Assembly: GCA_021773555.1 (NCBI GenBank) | Contig: JAJFKA010000037.1 | Span: forward strand, 1 to 64,000 | Direction: 5' to 3' | Source of the DNA: Gammaproteobacteria bacterium | Lineage (GTDB): Bacteria; Pseudomonadota; Gammaproteobacteria; Pseudomonadales; Azotimanducaceae | DNA: 64,000 nucleotides | Shown here: piece after piece, positions 34,963 through 44,364 of the stretch | Layout of the letters: each line of letters starts with the position of its first letter | How positions within the stretch are numbered: position 1 is the stretch's first letter | The notes under the pieces: generated by a model | Databases searched by the model: none | The model's input: only the letters and a program-made list of their open reading frames with translations | Told to the model about the DNA's origin: nothing | Translations under genes and position numbers: made by a program

Positions 34963-36133
34963 GACAACGCTTAAGAATCTGAATATCTGGAACGGTAGTG
35001 CCGAGTCGATTGATTCCGGTATTGATGCGGTGGTGATCGAAGATGGTCGCTTTACCTTTGTTGGTTCGTCAGAAGAAGTGGATAAAGACGCGCGGGATAT
35101 GGGGGGCCTGACCATGATACCTGGCCTGATTGATGCCCATGTTCATTTATGTCTGAATCCTGATCTGAAGGATCCCCTGGCCCAGGACAAACCGGCGGCA
35201 GAGCAATTGCTGGATGAAATGGCGGTTCGGGCCAAAGAGATGCTTTCCGCAGGCATTACGACGGCGCGTGACCTCGGTGGTGGTCAGTGGCTGGAACTGG
35301 AGATTCGCGACCGGATTAACCGAGGAGAACTCGTTGGTCCTCGCCTGGTTTGTTCGGGACAACCCATCACATCAATCAATGGCCATTGCCACTTCTGGGG
35401 AGGAGCGGCTGAAGATGAAGCGACTGCATTGCAGGTACTTGAACGGCAGGTGGCTCATGGTGCTGATCTAATCAAAGTGATGGCAACCGGAGGGAATATC
35501 ACGGCAGGTAGCCGGCCCGTGGATTCGCAGTTTGATCAGCAAACGCTGACAGCCATTGTTGCCGCCGCCACGCAAAATGGACTGAGGGTGGCAGCTCACT
35601 GTCACGGAACCGACGGTATTGGTAATGCAGCCCGGGCAGGCGTCACGACCATCGAGCATTGTTCCTGGGTAGGCGATCAGGGCTGGGGTAAGAATTATGA
35701 CGCTGATGTTATGGCAGCCATCATTGCTGCGGGTGTCTGGATTTCGCCGACCGTCAACGCCGGGTGGAAGCGCTATATTGGCACCGGTGGCTTTGAGACC
35801 CTGATGATGGAAAATTATGTGCGTATGCGCGCCGCGGGTGCAAAGCTGATTGCATCAACGGACGCAGGCATTCCCAACGTAAAACACCATCATTTGCCGA
35901 TCGCGATTCCTGTATTCGCACACTTTGCTGCGTTGTCTCCCGCTGAAGCATTGCGCGCTGCTACCAGTGACTGTGCGCAAGCTATCGGGCTGGGGGAAGT
36001 GACTGGAAAAATTGAAAACGGCTTCAGTGCAGATTTTCTGCTATTTGAACAAGATCCACTGACGGATCTCCAGGTACTCGCGAACCCGGCGGAAGTCTAC
36101 AAGTCCGGCGTCCCGGTGGGATTGTCGGGCTAA
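34943..36133 (+). CDS. metal-dependent amidohydrolase
   Basis: About 396 residues with the imidazolonepropionase-like amidohydrolase plan: a small beta-sandwich (LKNLNIWNGSAESID), the metal motif HxH in DAHVHLCL near 66, the bridging Lys in DLIKVMATGGN near 173, His in AAHCHG near 216 and EHCSW near 238, and the final metal Asp in STDAGIP near 310. The substrate is unknown. The start is uncertain: the GTG at 34943 or TTG at 34955 both overlap the GT2-GtrA gene and lack clear ribosome binding sites. There is no signal peptide. Confidence 0.85.
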   Translation: MRNVLAKTTLKNLNIWNGSAESIDSGIDAVVIEDGRFTFVGSSEEVDKDARDMGGLTMIPGLIDAHVHLCLNPDLKDPLAQDKPAAEQLLDEMAVRAKEMLSAGITTARDLGGGQWLELEIRDRINRGELVGPRLVCSGQPITSINGHCHFWGGAAEDEATALQVLERQVAHGADLIKVMATGGNITAGSRPVDSQFDQQTLTAIVAAATQNGLRVAAHCHGTDGIGNAARAGVTTIEHCSWVGDQGWGKNYDADVMAAIIAAGVWISPTVNAGWKRYIGTGGFETLMMENYVRMRAAGAKLIASTDAGIPNVKHHHLPIAIPVFAHFAALSPAEALRAATSDCAQAIGLGEVTGKIENGFSADFLLFEQDPLTDLQVLANPAEVYKSGVPVGLSG

Positions 36134-36321
36134 TCGTCGTCCACGTACCACACGGAGATGATGTAACCTGGCTGACCATTTTCGGTATTGTCCGTTAGAT
36201 AGGCAGATTGCTGGATAAATTTGACCTTGATGGTTCCTTCCACCTCAGCCAGCCAATCGTTTATTTCAACTTCGCTCTCGTGGACCTGGGAAACTCGCTG
36301 TCTAAAAATTCTGACCTTCAT
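36130..36321 (-). CDS. small conserved-looking protein (63 residues), unknown function
   Basis: The 63-residue frame starts MKVRIFRQRVSQVHESEVEINDW-type sequence, alternating beta and amphipathic-helix patterns, and ends in IISVWYVDDD. The plan (KVRIF strand, EVEINDWLAE helix, then IKVKFIQQS and YIISVWYVD strands) recalls small Cse60-like proteins, but I am not sure of the link. It converges on the amidohydrolase gene with a 4-base overlap of stops. It probably is a real gene because the frame fills the gap and has a natural protein pattern. Confidence 0.55.
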   Translation of the reverse strand: MKVRIFRQRVSQVHESEVEINDWLAEVEGTIKVKFIQQSAYLTDNTENGQPGYIISVWYVDDD

Positions 36322-36498
36322 GAAACTCGCTCCCTTATTGTGTTCTTCTCAGTTTGCGAACTTTGGCGTATTCGACCATTTATGGCAACTTGCTTGTGGT
36401 TGATGACAGGCGGGTTGGAAATCGGTCGGTGAAGTGACCATCCGGCCGCGAGGTGATGGGTGGCATATAATAGTGCGTTGTCAGCAGAGGAGTATTGG

Positions 36499-38457
36499 AT
36501 GAACTTACGCAAAACCCTGGGGCCCCTTGCGCCTTTTTGCGGTTTTTTTGTGCTGACATTGTGCTTCCTCACCTTGTCCAGGTCAGTGCTTGCAGGAATG
36601 AACTGGGAGCGGATAACAGCGTTCGAAATCCTCATGCAGGTGATGCTCTCCGGCTTGCGTATGGATACCATCCTTCTGAGTATGGTGCTCGTGATCCCGG
36701 TTGTCCTGACCCTGGCTGTCCCTGATTCCATCTCCACCAGCAGGTTCTTTCGGTTACCGGTGCGCTGGTTGCTCTGCGCCTGGTTCGTGCTGTTCGCATT
36801 TCTCGAACTCTCAACACCAGTCTACATAGACTTTTTTGACAGCCGCCCGGGCAGAATATTTTTTGAATATCTGAATCATCCTCGAGAAGTAGGTACGCTG
36901 TTACTTAACGGCTTTCTGATGCAATCCGTGTTTGTATCAGCAGCCACCGTGTTGTCGGTGATTATCGTTAATCGTCTGTTGGTGCACTGGCAGGCACGAC
37001 AAGTTGCCTGGCGCTATCCGGTACAAATCCTGATGTTGCCGGTGGTGGTTACCATTCTTGTCCTGGGCGGCAGGTCAACGCTTGGTCACCGTGCTGTTAA
37101 TGCCAGTAGTGTTGCCTTCTCCAATGATCAACTGCTCAACGAACTGGGTTTAAGTAGTGCCTATACCCTGCTGAGTGCGATTTATGCCTTACAAAATGAG
37201 GGCGACCAGTCTCGACTTTACCCATGGATGAGTGATGCTGAGGTGTTTGATCGGGTCAGGAGGATGTCTCTGGTTGGCGACCGGTTTTCAGACCCTGCGC
37301 TGCCGACGATGCATCACTTCGGGACCCAATCGCAACTTCCGAAACGAAATCTGGTGATTGTGCTCGAAGAGAGCATGGGGGCCAGGTTTATCGGTAAATT
37401 AGGCGGTTTACCACTGTCACCGAGGATAGACGGACTCTCGGGAAAAGGCCTCTGGTTTACCCAACTGTTTGCGACGGGAATTCGGTCCGCCCGGGGAATA
37501 GAAGCGGTCGTCACTGGCTTTCCACCCTCGGCTTCTCGCAGTGTATTAAAGCTGGGCCTGGCCCAGCAGGATTTTTACACCATGGCCCGGACCTTGAAAG
37601 CCCAGGGGTATAAAAACTATTTCATCTACGGTGGGGAAAGTCACTTCGATAATATGCGCGGCTTTTTACTGAACAATGGTTTTGATCATGCAGTCGATGA
37701 AAAAGATTATGATGAATGGAAGTTTAAGGGTTCATGGGGGGTTTCCGACGAGGACGTTTTCGATAAGGCCAACACTATTTTCAAGTCAGAGCAGGGTCCA
37801 TTCTTTGCGCTGATATTTTCATCGTCATTCCATAGTCCTTTCGAGTTCCCGGACGATCGCATTGAACTCTATGACGAGAAGAAAAACACCAGAAACAATG
37901 CGGTGAAGTATGCCGATCATGCGGTGGGATATTATTTTGATCTGGCACAAAAAGAAGCCTACTGGAAGGATACTGTTTTTCTTGTGGTCGCCGACCATGA
38001 TGAGCGGCCGAGAGGGTCATCGCTCGTACCGGTCAGTAGCTACCACATCCCGGGATTGATCCTTGGTGCGGGGGTTGAACCCCGTATTTATGATCGGGTG
38101 ACAAGCCATATTGACCTGATGCCAACCTTGTTCGGGCTGCTTGGAATCGCAGGAGAGGCACCATTCATCGGACACGATGTATTGCGCAGGGCGGATGATC
38201 ATCCTGGTCGTGCGCTCATGCAATTTGGTGAAAATCACGCCTATATGAGGGGAGATGAAGTTGTCATTCACACACCGCACAAACCCCCATCACAATATCG
38301 TTACGTCGATGGATCCCTGGTACCGATGAATCCGTCGAACGAACTGGTTCGCGACGCGCTGGCGATGGCACTGCTCCCCGGTCTGTTGTACCGGAATCAG
38401 TACTATCGGCCTTCGGTCAGTTCTCTGTTACCCGCCAGGAACGACCGAGATAAATGA
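36499..38457 (+). CDS. LTA-synthase-like membrane sulfatase-fold transferase
   Basis: 652 residues: about five N-terminal membrane helices (10-220), then a periplasmic sulfatase-fold domain (about 275-580). Its markers are VIVLEESMGARFIGKLGG near 280, the likely nucleophile segment ATGIRSARGIEAVVTGFPP near 328, FHSPFEFPD and VVADHDERPR with its Asp/His ligands near 500. Relatives transfer phosphoglycerol or phosphoethanolamine to envelope glycans or lipids. The ATG at 36499 follows AGAGGAG at 6 bases spacing, so the longer frame from 36460 is rejected. Its 3' end overlaps the next convergent gene by 41 bases. Confidence 0.86.
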   Translation: MNLRKTLGPLAPFCGFFVLTLCFLTLSRSVLAGMNWERITAFEILMQVMLSGLRMDTILLSMVLVIPVVLTLAVPDSISTSRFFRLPVRWLLCAWFVLFAFLELSTPVYIDFFDSRPGRIFFEYLNHPREVGTLLLNGFLMQSVFVSAATVLSVIIVNRLLVHWQARQVAWRYPVQILMLPVVVTILVLGGRSTLGHRAVNASSVAFSNDQLLNELGLSSAYTLLSAIYALQNEGDQSRLYPWMSDAEVFDRVRRMSLVGDRFSDPALPTMHHFGTQSQLPKRNLVIVLEESMGARFIGKLGGLPLSPRIDGLSGKGLWFTQLFATGIRSARGIEAVVTGFPPSASRSVLKLGLAQQDFYTMARTLKAQGYKNYFIYGGESHFDNMRGFLLNNGFDHAVDEKDYDEWKFKGSWGVSDEDVFDKANTIFKSEQGPFFALIFSSSFHSPFEFPDDRIELYDEKKNTRNNAVKYADHAVGYYFDLAQKEAYWKDTVFLVVADHDERPRGSSLVPVSSYHIPGLILGAGVEPRIYDRVTSHIDLMPTLFGLLGIAGEAPFIGHDVLRRADDHPGRALMQFGENHAYMRGDEVVIHTPHKPPSQYRYVDGSLVPMNPSNELVRDALAMALLPGLLYRNQYYRPSVSSLLPARNDRDK

Positions 38458-39148
38458 ACGGTGTATCGATGAGCGCGATGATGACCTTAATCAGGTATTT
38501 AGCCAGGCCGAGCATAAGCGCGGTCTGAAGATCGACAATTCCCCACCAGACCACAAGCGCGTAAATCAGCGTATCAATTGCCTGGGATGCCATGGTCGAC
38601 AGGTTATTGCGCAGCCACAGATGCTTTCCGTCAGTCCTTAGCTTGATGAAGTGGAACAGCCACACATCGAAAGACTGGCTGATGTAATAGGCCAGCAGAG
38701 AGCCAAACACGAATCGCGGTGTGAAGCTGAACAAGGTGTTAAAGGCAGTATGGACCTCGAGTGCAAATACGGCTGTCTCTGGATCAGATGAAGGCAGGAA
38801 CATCATGCTGATGCTGATCATCACGACGATGATGATACTGGTGACGAATCCCAACTGAACCGCCAGATTAGCCTGGCGTTTTCCGTATTTTTCGCTTAAC
38901 AGATCGGTGGCAAAATAGATTCCTGAGTACAAAATAACGCCGAGGCTGGTCTGCAATTCCCCGATGAATGGCAACCAGATCAGCGTTAACTTCGGTCCCT
39001 GCAGGTTGGCCAGCAGGATTCCAAGAATGACGCTTGCCATCAATCCGTATCGGCCAAAGAGTCGATAGAGCAGCAGCGCGAAACCAAGATCGATGGCGAT
39101 CGTCAGCAACCATAATAGCGTCTGGTGATCGGCGAAATAGGTTACCAT
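38417..39148 (-). CDS. queuosine precursor transporter (VUT/YhhQ family)
   Basis: A 243-residue membrane protein with about six to seven helices and the family patterns YSGIYFATDLLSEKYGKRQA near 84 and SQAIDTLIYALVVWWG near 190. YhhQ imports 7-cyano-7-deazaguanine or related bases for tRNA queuosine. The ATG at 39148 is followed at once by the first helix. Converges on the LTA-synthase-like gene with overlapping coding ends. Confidence 0.92.
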   Translation of the reverse strand: MVTYFADHQTLLWLLTIAIDLGFALLLYRLFGRYGLMASVILGILLANLQGPKLTLIWLPFIGELQTSLGVILYSGIYFATDLLSEKYGKRQANLAVQLGFVTSIIIVVMISISMMFLPSSDPETAVFALEVHTAFNTLFSFTPRFVFGSLLAYYISQSFDVWLFHFIKLRTDGKHLWLRNNLSTMASQAIDTLIYALVVWWGIVDLQTALMLGLAKYLIKVIIALIDTPFIYLGRSWRVTEN

Positions 39149-39310
39149 TCGATATATTGATTTTGAGATTTTGCTTCAGAGTGTAGCAGAACCGGGTGCG
39201 CCATTTGCTATACTCGGTCGGTGTTGACGGCGATGGCCATGCTGTATGAGTGTCATGAGTGCGACTTGCAGTGAATGCGCAGATAAAGAAATAAGCTAAA
39301 GGAATGAGTT

Positions 39311-40078
39311 ATGCAAGACCTCTTTGATCTCAGCGGTAAGGTGGCGATCGTCACCGGTTCGACCAAAGGCATCGGACGATCGATCGCAGAACAGATGGCC
39401 TTTCACGGAGCAAAGGTGGTCGTCTCCTCTCGAAAGGAAGATGCAGTCCAGACAGTAGCGAGCGAAATTAATCAGGCTGTGGGCGAGGGCAGAGGTTCGG
39501 CTGTCCCGATTGCCTGCCATATTGGCTACAAAGAACAGCTTCAGAACCTGGTCGACGAAACTAACCGTCAACTCGGAAAAATCGACATACTCGTGTGTAA
39601 TGCGGCGGTGAATCCCTACTATGGATCCATGTCCGAGATACCAGATTCAGCCTTTGAAAAAATACTCGATTCCAACGTGAAATCCAACCACTGGCTGTGC
39701 CAGATGGTGTTGCCGCAAATGATCGAACAAAAAGATGGTGTGATCCTGATTGTTTCATCCGTTGGCGGTCTGCACGGTAGCGCGGTGCTCGGTACCTATG
39801 CCATATCCAAGGCGGCAGACATGCAGTTAGCGAGGAACATTGCCGCGGAATATGGACCTCACAACATCCGCAGTAACGCCATTGCGCCGGGATTGATCAG
39901 AACAGATTTTGCAAAAGCCCTCTGGGAGAACCCGGAAACACTCAAGGTCACAACCGCTAATGCCTCATTGAGACGAATTGGTGAACCCGAAGAAATTGGC
40001 GGGGTTGCCGTGTTTCTTGCATCAGCAGCAGGCAGTTTCATGACCGGACAGACGGTCGTCATAGACGGCGGACGTTAA
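39311..40078 (+). CDS. short-chain dehydrogenase/reductase (SDR)
   Basis: A classical SDR of 255 residues. The NAD(P) loop TGSTKGIGRSIAEQ is near residue 16; CNAAVNPY near 90; catalytic Ser in VSSVGGLHG near 143; YAISKAA supplies Tyr and Lys near 157-161; C-terminus FMTGQTVVIDGGR. The pattern fits the DHRS4-like dehydrogenase branch used on alcohols and fatty or aromatic carbonyls. The substrate is not evident. An AAAGGA precedes the ATG. The gene stands alone. Confidence 0.93.
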   Translation: MQDLFDLSGKVAIVTGSTKGIGRSIAEQMAFHGAKVVVSSRKEDAVQTVASEINQAVGEGRGSAVPIACHIGYKEQLQNLVDETNRQLGKIDILVCNAAVNPYYGSMSEIPDSAFEKILDSNVKSNHWLCQMVLPQMIEQKDGVILIVSSVGGLHGSAVLGTYAISKAADMQLARNIAAEYGPHNIRSNAIAPGLIRTDFAKALWENPETLKVTTANASLRRIGEPEEIGGVAVFLASAAGSFMTGQTVVIDGGR

Positions 40079-40142
40079 CGGGTAGTGCCCGCGGGGGTTT
40101 GGAGTTAATATTGTTCGCCCGTAAATGACAGGATTGTTATAA

Positions 40143-41111
40143 GTGGAGCGTCGCGATTTCTTAAAGTTATTGTCCGGGGCCAGCGTTGCGGCGATGGGCG
40201 GCCAGCTTGCACTTGAATCGCGGGAATTTGCGACCCCGGTCGATTATCTGGCTAACGTTTACGAGGATATCGATACGAGTTCCCTGGAAATCGCCAGGTC
40301 CGTTTCTTTCATGTCGACCCCTTCTCCCAATTCCAACGATATTCTGAAGGCTTTCCAGAAAAACGGATCGTCGCGGGTTCGCAATCCCGGAAATCTTGAC
40401 CATTATCTTGAAAAGATGGAGCACTTCGAGAGGAGTCACATCGATGATATTTTCCTGAACCCTCATGAATATAGAATTCTGGTCTCCACCTTCAAACGAC
40501 TCGGTCGCGTTCAAAATCTGGTAGGGCACGGAAACTTTAATGTGCTGGGTTTTGATGAGATGGTCAGGTTCGGCCACAGATACAGCAGCGTCGGCGCCTT
40601 TGAGGGAGAGGAGTTGGCCTTTATGGATCGCATATTCAGTGCCCCGGCCAGAGACTATGGGTTTCTGGGCGATAAGGTAATCGATAACCTCACGTCAACA
40701 GTGCCTTCCGCGGATCGAAAAAAAATGCCCTTCACTGGACATTTTCTTTTCCGCGGTGATTCCGAAGCGCTGTATCAGAAACTGCGCGAAGATATTGGCG
40801 AGAGCGTCGTGTTGACGTCCGGTATTCGCAGTGTGGTCAAGCAGACGCATCTGTTCCTGGCGAAAACGGTGCAATCCAAGGGGAACCTATCCCGGGCATC
40901 AAGAAGTCTGGCCCCTCCAGGGCACTCATTCCATGGGATAGGCGATTTTGATGTCGGTAAGGTTGGCTTCGGGCGGAAGAATTTCACCACCGAGTTTTCG
41001 AAAACACCGGAGTTTGCCAGACTGGTGGAACTGGGCTATGTGAAAATGCGCTATCCGAGGCGAAATCTGCTCGGAGTTCGTTATGAACCGTGGCACATCA
41101 AAGTTGCCTGA
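40143..41111 (+). CDS. Tat-exported VanY-like D-Ala-D-Ala carboxypeptidase
   Basis: 322 residues. The N-terminus MERRDFLKLLSGASVAAMGG carries a twin-arginine export signal. The C-terminal 170 residues are an M15 peptidase domain: the zinc-binding segment SLAPPGHSFHGIGDFDVG near 260 (H, then D) and EPWHIKV at the very end. Such enzymes trim the terminal D-Ala from peptidoglycan stem peptides. The start is a GTG (40143) that fits the signal. The long linker of about 120 residues has no known domain. Confidence 0.83.
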   Translation: MERRDFLKLLSGASVAAMGGQLALESREFATPVDYLANVYEDIDTSSLEIARSVSFMSTPSPNSNDILKAFQKNGSSRVRNPGNLDHYLEKMEHFERSHIDDIFLNPHEYRILVSTFKRLGRVQNLVGHGNFNVLGFDEMVRFGHRYSSVGAFEGEELAFMDRIFSAPARDYGFLGDKVIDNLTSTVPSADRKKMPFTGHFLFRGDSEALYQKLREDIGESVVLTSGIRSVVKQTHLFLAKTVQSKGNLSRASRSLAPPGHSFHGIGDFDVGKVGFGRKNFTTEFSKTPEFARLVELGYVKMRYPRRNLLGVRYEPWHIKVA

Positions 41112-41130
41112 TCGTTCCAGATTCGGAATT

Positions 41131-42123
41131 TTAGCGCCACAAAATACCAGACACCGCGACAATCACCAGTAAGACGCTCAACGCCCCGGTAAACAGCCCC
41201 ATCATTGGCCAGGGCGTTGGGACGATTTTTTCATCGGTTTGCCTGAATAAAAATTCAATTACCGATCGGTCGTGTGCGGACAACATCGCCACAAACGCAG
41301 ATTGCCCTCTCCACAGGCTGTAGGAATTCATCAGCAGCACAAGCGAAGCCCAGAGTGCGAAGATTTCCTCAATCCAGAATCCGGAATCCAGCGCCACCAG
41401 TACAGTAAGTGCGAGAATTGCCAGCAATAGTTGCCCTGCATCATAGACCGTGGAACAAAGCTGTATGTTGGTGACTCCAGCAGGTCCTTTCAGATTGATA
41501 TGCTGCATATGCAGCGTCGGGGCATTAATGATGTAGGCAATGAGCAATGAAAAAGATACAAAACTTAAAGTTGCCTGCGTTCTCACTGACAACTCGCTTT
41601 CGATGAGTTCAAGCCAGGTCCAGATGACCAGCCCGGTCACAGAAACGAATCCAGCCAGTCCCAGCGCAACTGCGACGATCACCAGGTAAAAGGTGATCTT
41701 CAATCCGAAGAATCGACCGATCTGCTCCGCAGAAAGGATCAGACAGGCGGAGACAATCAGCACAATGGCGAGGTTGTAGACAACCAGTTCGGGTCGCGTA
41801 GTATCCAGGTGCATGTCTGCTAATCCGAAAAATGCGAGCAGGTAAGCGCCGAGCATGGCGATTGCCGCGACTGCCAGGGCAGCCCGGTTGACCGCCGCCC
41901 TCGGCCACGCGACTGATTCGGCCACACGTGAAGCCTGTTTTAATCCGAGACCCGCCGCGAGCGCAAGATCATAGGCGTTATTGATGTCGCCAACCTCGGC
42001 CCGATAGGCAAGAATACGCGATGCCCGCCTGGGGCCAATATCGCGCAGGGTCAGCAACTCATCAAACGTTGCCTGATTGATTTCGACTGGCGAAGATGCC
42101 ACGATTATTTTCCGCTGGACCAT
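41131..42123 (-). CDS. membrane protein with N-terminal helix-hairpin-helix domain
   Basis: About 330 residues. Residues about 10-70 hold a ComEA-like helix-hairpin-helix motif (INQATFDELLTLRDIGPRRASRILAYR-like), normally a nucleic-acid-binding fold. The rest is six to seven membrane helices with long hydrophobic runs (for example LAIVLIVSACLIL). I chose the ATG at 42123; a longer frame to 42228 exists but overlaps the divergent DUF1499 gene and would add one more hydrophobic helix. HhH domains fused to multi-pass membrane proteins are uncommon. Function unknown; a role near DNA uptake or in protein contact is speculation. Confidence 0.65.
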   Translation of the reverse strand: MVQRKIIVASSPVEINQATFDELLTLRDIGPRRASRILAYRAEVGDINNAYDLALAAGLGLKQASRVAESVAWPRAAVNRAALAVAAIAMLGAYLLAFFGLADMHLDTTRPELVVYNLAIVLIVSACLILSAEQIGRFFGLKITFYLVIVAVALGLAGFVSVTGLVIWTWLELIESELSVRTQATLSFVSFSLLIAYIINAPTLHMQHINLKGPAGVTNIQLCSTVYDAGQLLLAILALTVLVALDSGFWIEEIFALWASLVLLMNSYSLWRGQSAFVAMLSAHDRSVIEFLFRQTDEKIVPTPWPMMGLFTGALSVLLVIVAVSGILWR

Positions 42124-42166
42124 AAGCCAGACACTTAACCAAAAAATGCCCCCGGAGATCAATGTA

Positions 42167-42904
42167 ATGGAACAACTAAAAATGTCATCGCGCGCGCTAC
42201 TACTCAGCGCCGTGATCATGATAATCATCCTGATTACCGGGCCTTTTGGTTATAAGTTCGGCCTGGTTCCGCTGCTGCCATCGCTGGCGAGCCTGCTGGT
42301 TGCGATGCTGGGTTCAGCCATTGTGCTTCTGGTTGCCCTGGTATTCATTTTTTTAGCAATAAAAAACGGCCTCGGCAGGAACAGAAATATGCTGCTGCTC
42401 ACGGTTGCGCTAAGTCTGGTGCCGATCATCATTATGGCGCCACAAATTGTGAAAGGTCGTTCTGTGCCACCGATTCATGACATTACGACAGATACCGATA
42501 ATCCACCTGCCTTCAATGCGATTGTGAAACTCCGGGTGCATGCCGCCAATGATCTTGAGTATGGGTCAGAAGCTATTCCGGCGGATGAAATGGCAGAGTT
42601 ACAAGCCATTGCCTATCCTGCAGTCCAACCGTTGCACACACCGATGGAGCCCCTCGACGCAGTTACCCGTGCCGAGGAAGTACTAAGAGAGCAGGGATTG
42701 AAAATTGTCACCGTTGATGAAGAAGCACTGATGGTTGAAGCCACCGCGACGACCTACTGGTTTGGCTTCAAGGATGATCTGGTTGTGCGTGTCACACCGG
42801 GCTCAGATGGTTCAATCGTTGATGTACGTTCAGTATCCCGGGTTGGACAGAGTGATCTGGGAGCGAACGCGGCGCGGATTGAGAAGTTTCTGACAGTGTT
42901 TTAA
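42167..42904 (+). CDS. DUF1499 family membrane protein
   Basis: 245 residues: three hydrophobic helices at the N-terminus (about 12-30, 38-62, 75-95) then a soluble DUF1499 domain, with [20 protein letters not shown] near 115 as the family motif. Its role is unknown. The ATG at 42167 has GGAG upstream; the longer frame from 42077 would overlap the divergent gene. The stop shares 4 bases with the gatB stop on the opposite strand. Confidence 0.87.
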   Translation: MEQLKMSSRALLLSAVIMIIILITGPFGYKFGLVPLLPSLASLLVAMLGSAIVLLVALVFIFLAIKNGLGRNRNMLLLTVALSLVPIIIMAPQIVKGRSVPPIHDITTDTDNPPAFNAIVKLRVHAANDLEYGSEAIPADEMAELQAIAYPAVQPLHTPMEPLDAVTRAEEVLREQGLKIVTVDEEALMVEATATTYWFGFKDDLVVRVTPGSDGSIVDVRSVSRVGQSDLGANAARIEKFLTVF

Positions 42905-44364
42905 GGCGGTGCCTGGTCAAGGGCGGTCTTGACCAGGTCGTTCACCTGTTGGGGATTGGCTTTCCCCCCGGTTTCCTTCATCACCTGACCGACAAAGAAT
43001 CCTAACAGTTTGGTTTTTCCAGATCGGTACTGTTCGGCCTGTTGGGTGTTGTCGTTGATAATTTTCTCGATGATGGGAGTCAATGTGTCACTGTCGGACA
43101 CCTGACGTAAACCGTGGCTTTCAATGTATTCATCCACGCTGGTTGCGTCACCTGCCCAGAGAGCATCAAAAATCGACTTGCCGATCTTGCCGGAAATCGT
43201 GCCGTCTTTGATTCGACGCAGAAGTTCACCGAGTTGGGTGGCGCTGATCAGGGATTCTCCGATGTCCAGGCCTTGCTTGTTCAACATACCGAGTAGTTCC
43301 ACTCGAACCCAGTTTGCGGCAAGCCTGAAGTCCTCTGCAGTCTGGCCCGCTTGCTCAAAATACTTCGCGAGCGGCAGGGAAGAAGAGAGGAAGGTTGCGT
43401 CATCATTGGACAGTTTAAACTGCGATTCGAATCGTTGCCGCCTGGCGGCGGGTAACTCCGGCATTGTGGCGCGAACGTCAGCTACGAACTTCTCGTTGAT
43501 GACCACGGGCAGCAAATCCGGTTCAGGGAAATAGCGATAGTCAGTCGCCGTTTCCTTGCTGCGCATGGGGCGGGTTTCATCCTTGTCTGGATCATAGAGA
43601 CGGGTTTCCTGAATGATCCTCCCCCCACCTTCCAGAATTTGAATCTGCCGTGCGACCTCGAAGTCAATGGCACGCTCCAGAAACCGGAACGAGTTGACGT
43701 TTTTGGTTTCTGTGCGGGTCCCGAGATCCGGTGTTCCGATACGGCGTACCGAGACATTGGCGTCGCAGCGAAATGATCCCTGGGACATATCTCCGTCAGA
43801 GACGTCCAGATAGGTCACCAACTGATGGATGGTCCGCGCATAAGCCACCGCTTCGACGGCGCTGGACATCTCGGGTTCGGAGACAATTTCCAGCAGCGGC
43901 GTACCCGCACGATTAAGGTCGATGCCGGTCGCACCCTGGAATTCCTCGTGCAGGGATTTCCCGGCGTCTTCTTCGAGATGTGCGCGGGTCAGGCGCACGG
44001 TTTTTGTGATCCCTGAAGGCAAAAGGACATCCACCTTGCCTCCCCGGACGATCGGGTAGTCCATCTGGGTGATCTGATAGCCTTTTGGCAGGTCAGGATA
44101 GAAGTAGTTTTTTCGGTCGAACACCGAGGTCATACCGATTTCAGCACCGACACCAAGCCCGAACGCGACGGCTTTGGGGAAAACTGCTGCGTTAACCACT
44201 GGCAAAACGCCGGGCATGCCAAGGTCGATAGCGCAAGCCTGTGAATTCGGCTCAGCGCCGAATTGGGTGCTCGCGCCTGAGAAGATCTTGGAGCGGGTGT
44301 TCAGCTGGACGTGAATTTCCAGGCCAATAACGGTTTCCCAGCCAGACTCTGCCTGCTCGGTCAT
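42901..44364 (-). CDS. gatB: Asp-tRNA(Asn)/Glu-tRNA(Gln) amidotransferase subunit B
   Basis: GatB is the kinase and tRNA-binding subunit of GatCAB, which converts Glu-tRNA(Gln) or Asp-tRNA(Asn) to the amidated form. The 487 residues show the GatB start [20 protein letters not shown], metal-site Cys/His region, [20 protein letters not shown] near 195 and a C-terminal YqeY-like tail domain. ATG at 44364 overlaps the gatA stop as ATGA. It is the last gene of gatCAB. Confidence 0.97.
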   Translation of the reverse strand: MTEQAESGWETVIGLEIHVQLNTRSKIFSGASTQFGAEPNSQACAIDLGMPGVLPVVNAAVFPKAVAFGLGVGAEIGMTSVFDRKNYFYPDLPKGYQITQMDYPIVRGGKVDVLLPSGITKTVRLTRAHLEEDAGKSLHEEFQGATGIDLNRAGTPLLEIVSEPEMSSAVEAVAYARTIHQLVTYLDVSDGDMSQGSFRCDANVSVRRIGTPDLGTRTETKNVNSFRFLERAIDFEVARQIQILEGGGRIIQETRLYDPDKDETRPMRSKETATDYRYFPEPDLLPVVINEKFVADVRATMPELPAARRQRFESQFKLSNDDATFLSSSLPLAKYFEQAGQTAEDFRLAANWVRVELLGMLNKQGLDIGESLISATQLGELLRRIKDGTISGKIGKSIFDALWAGDATSVDEYIESHGLRQVSDSDTLTPIIEKIINDNTQQAEQYRSGKTKLLGFFVGQVMKETGGKANPQQVNDLVKTALDQAPP

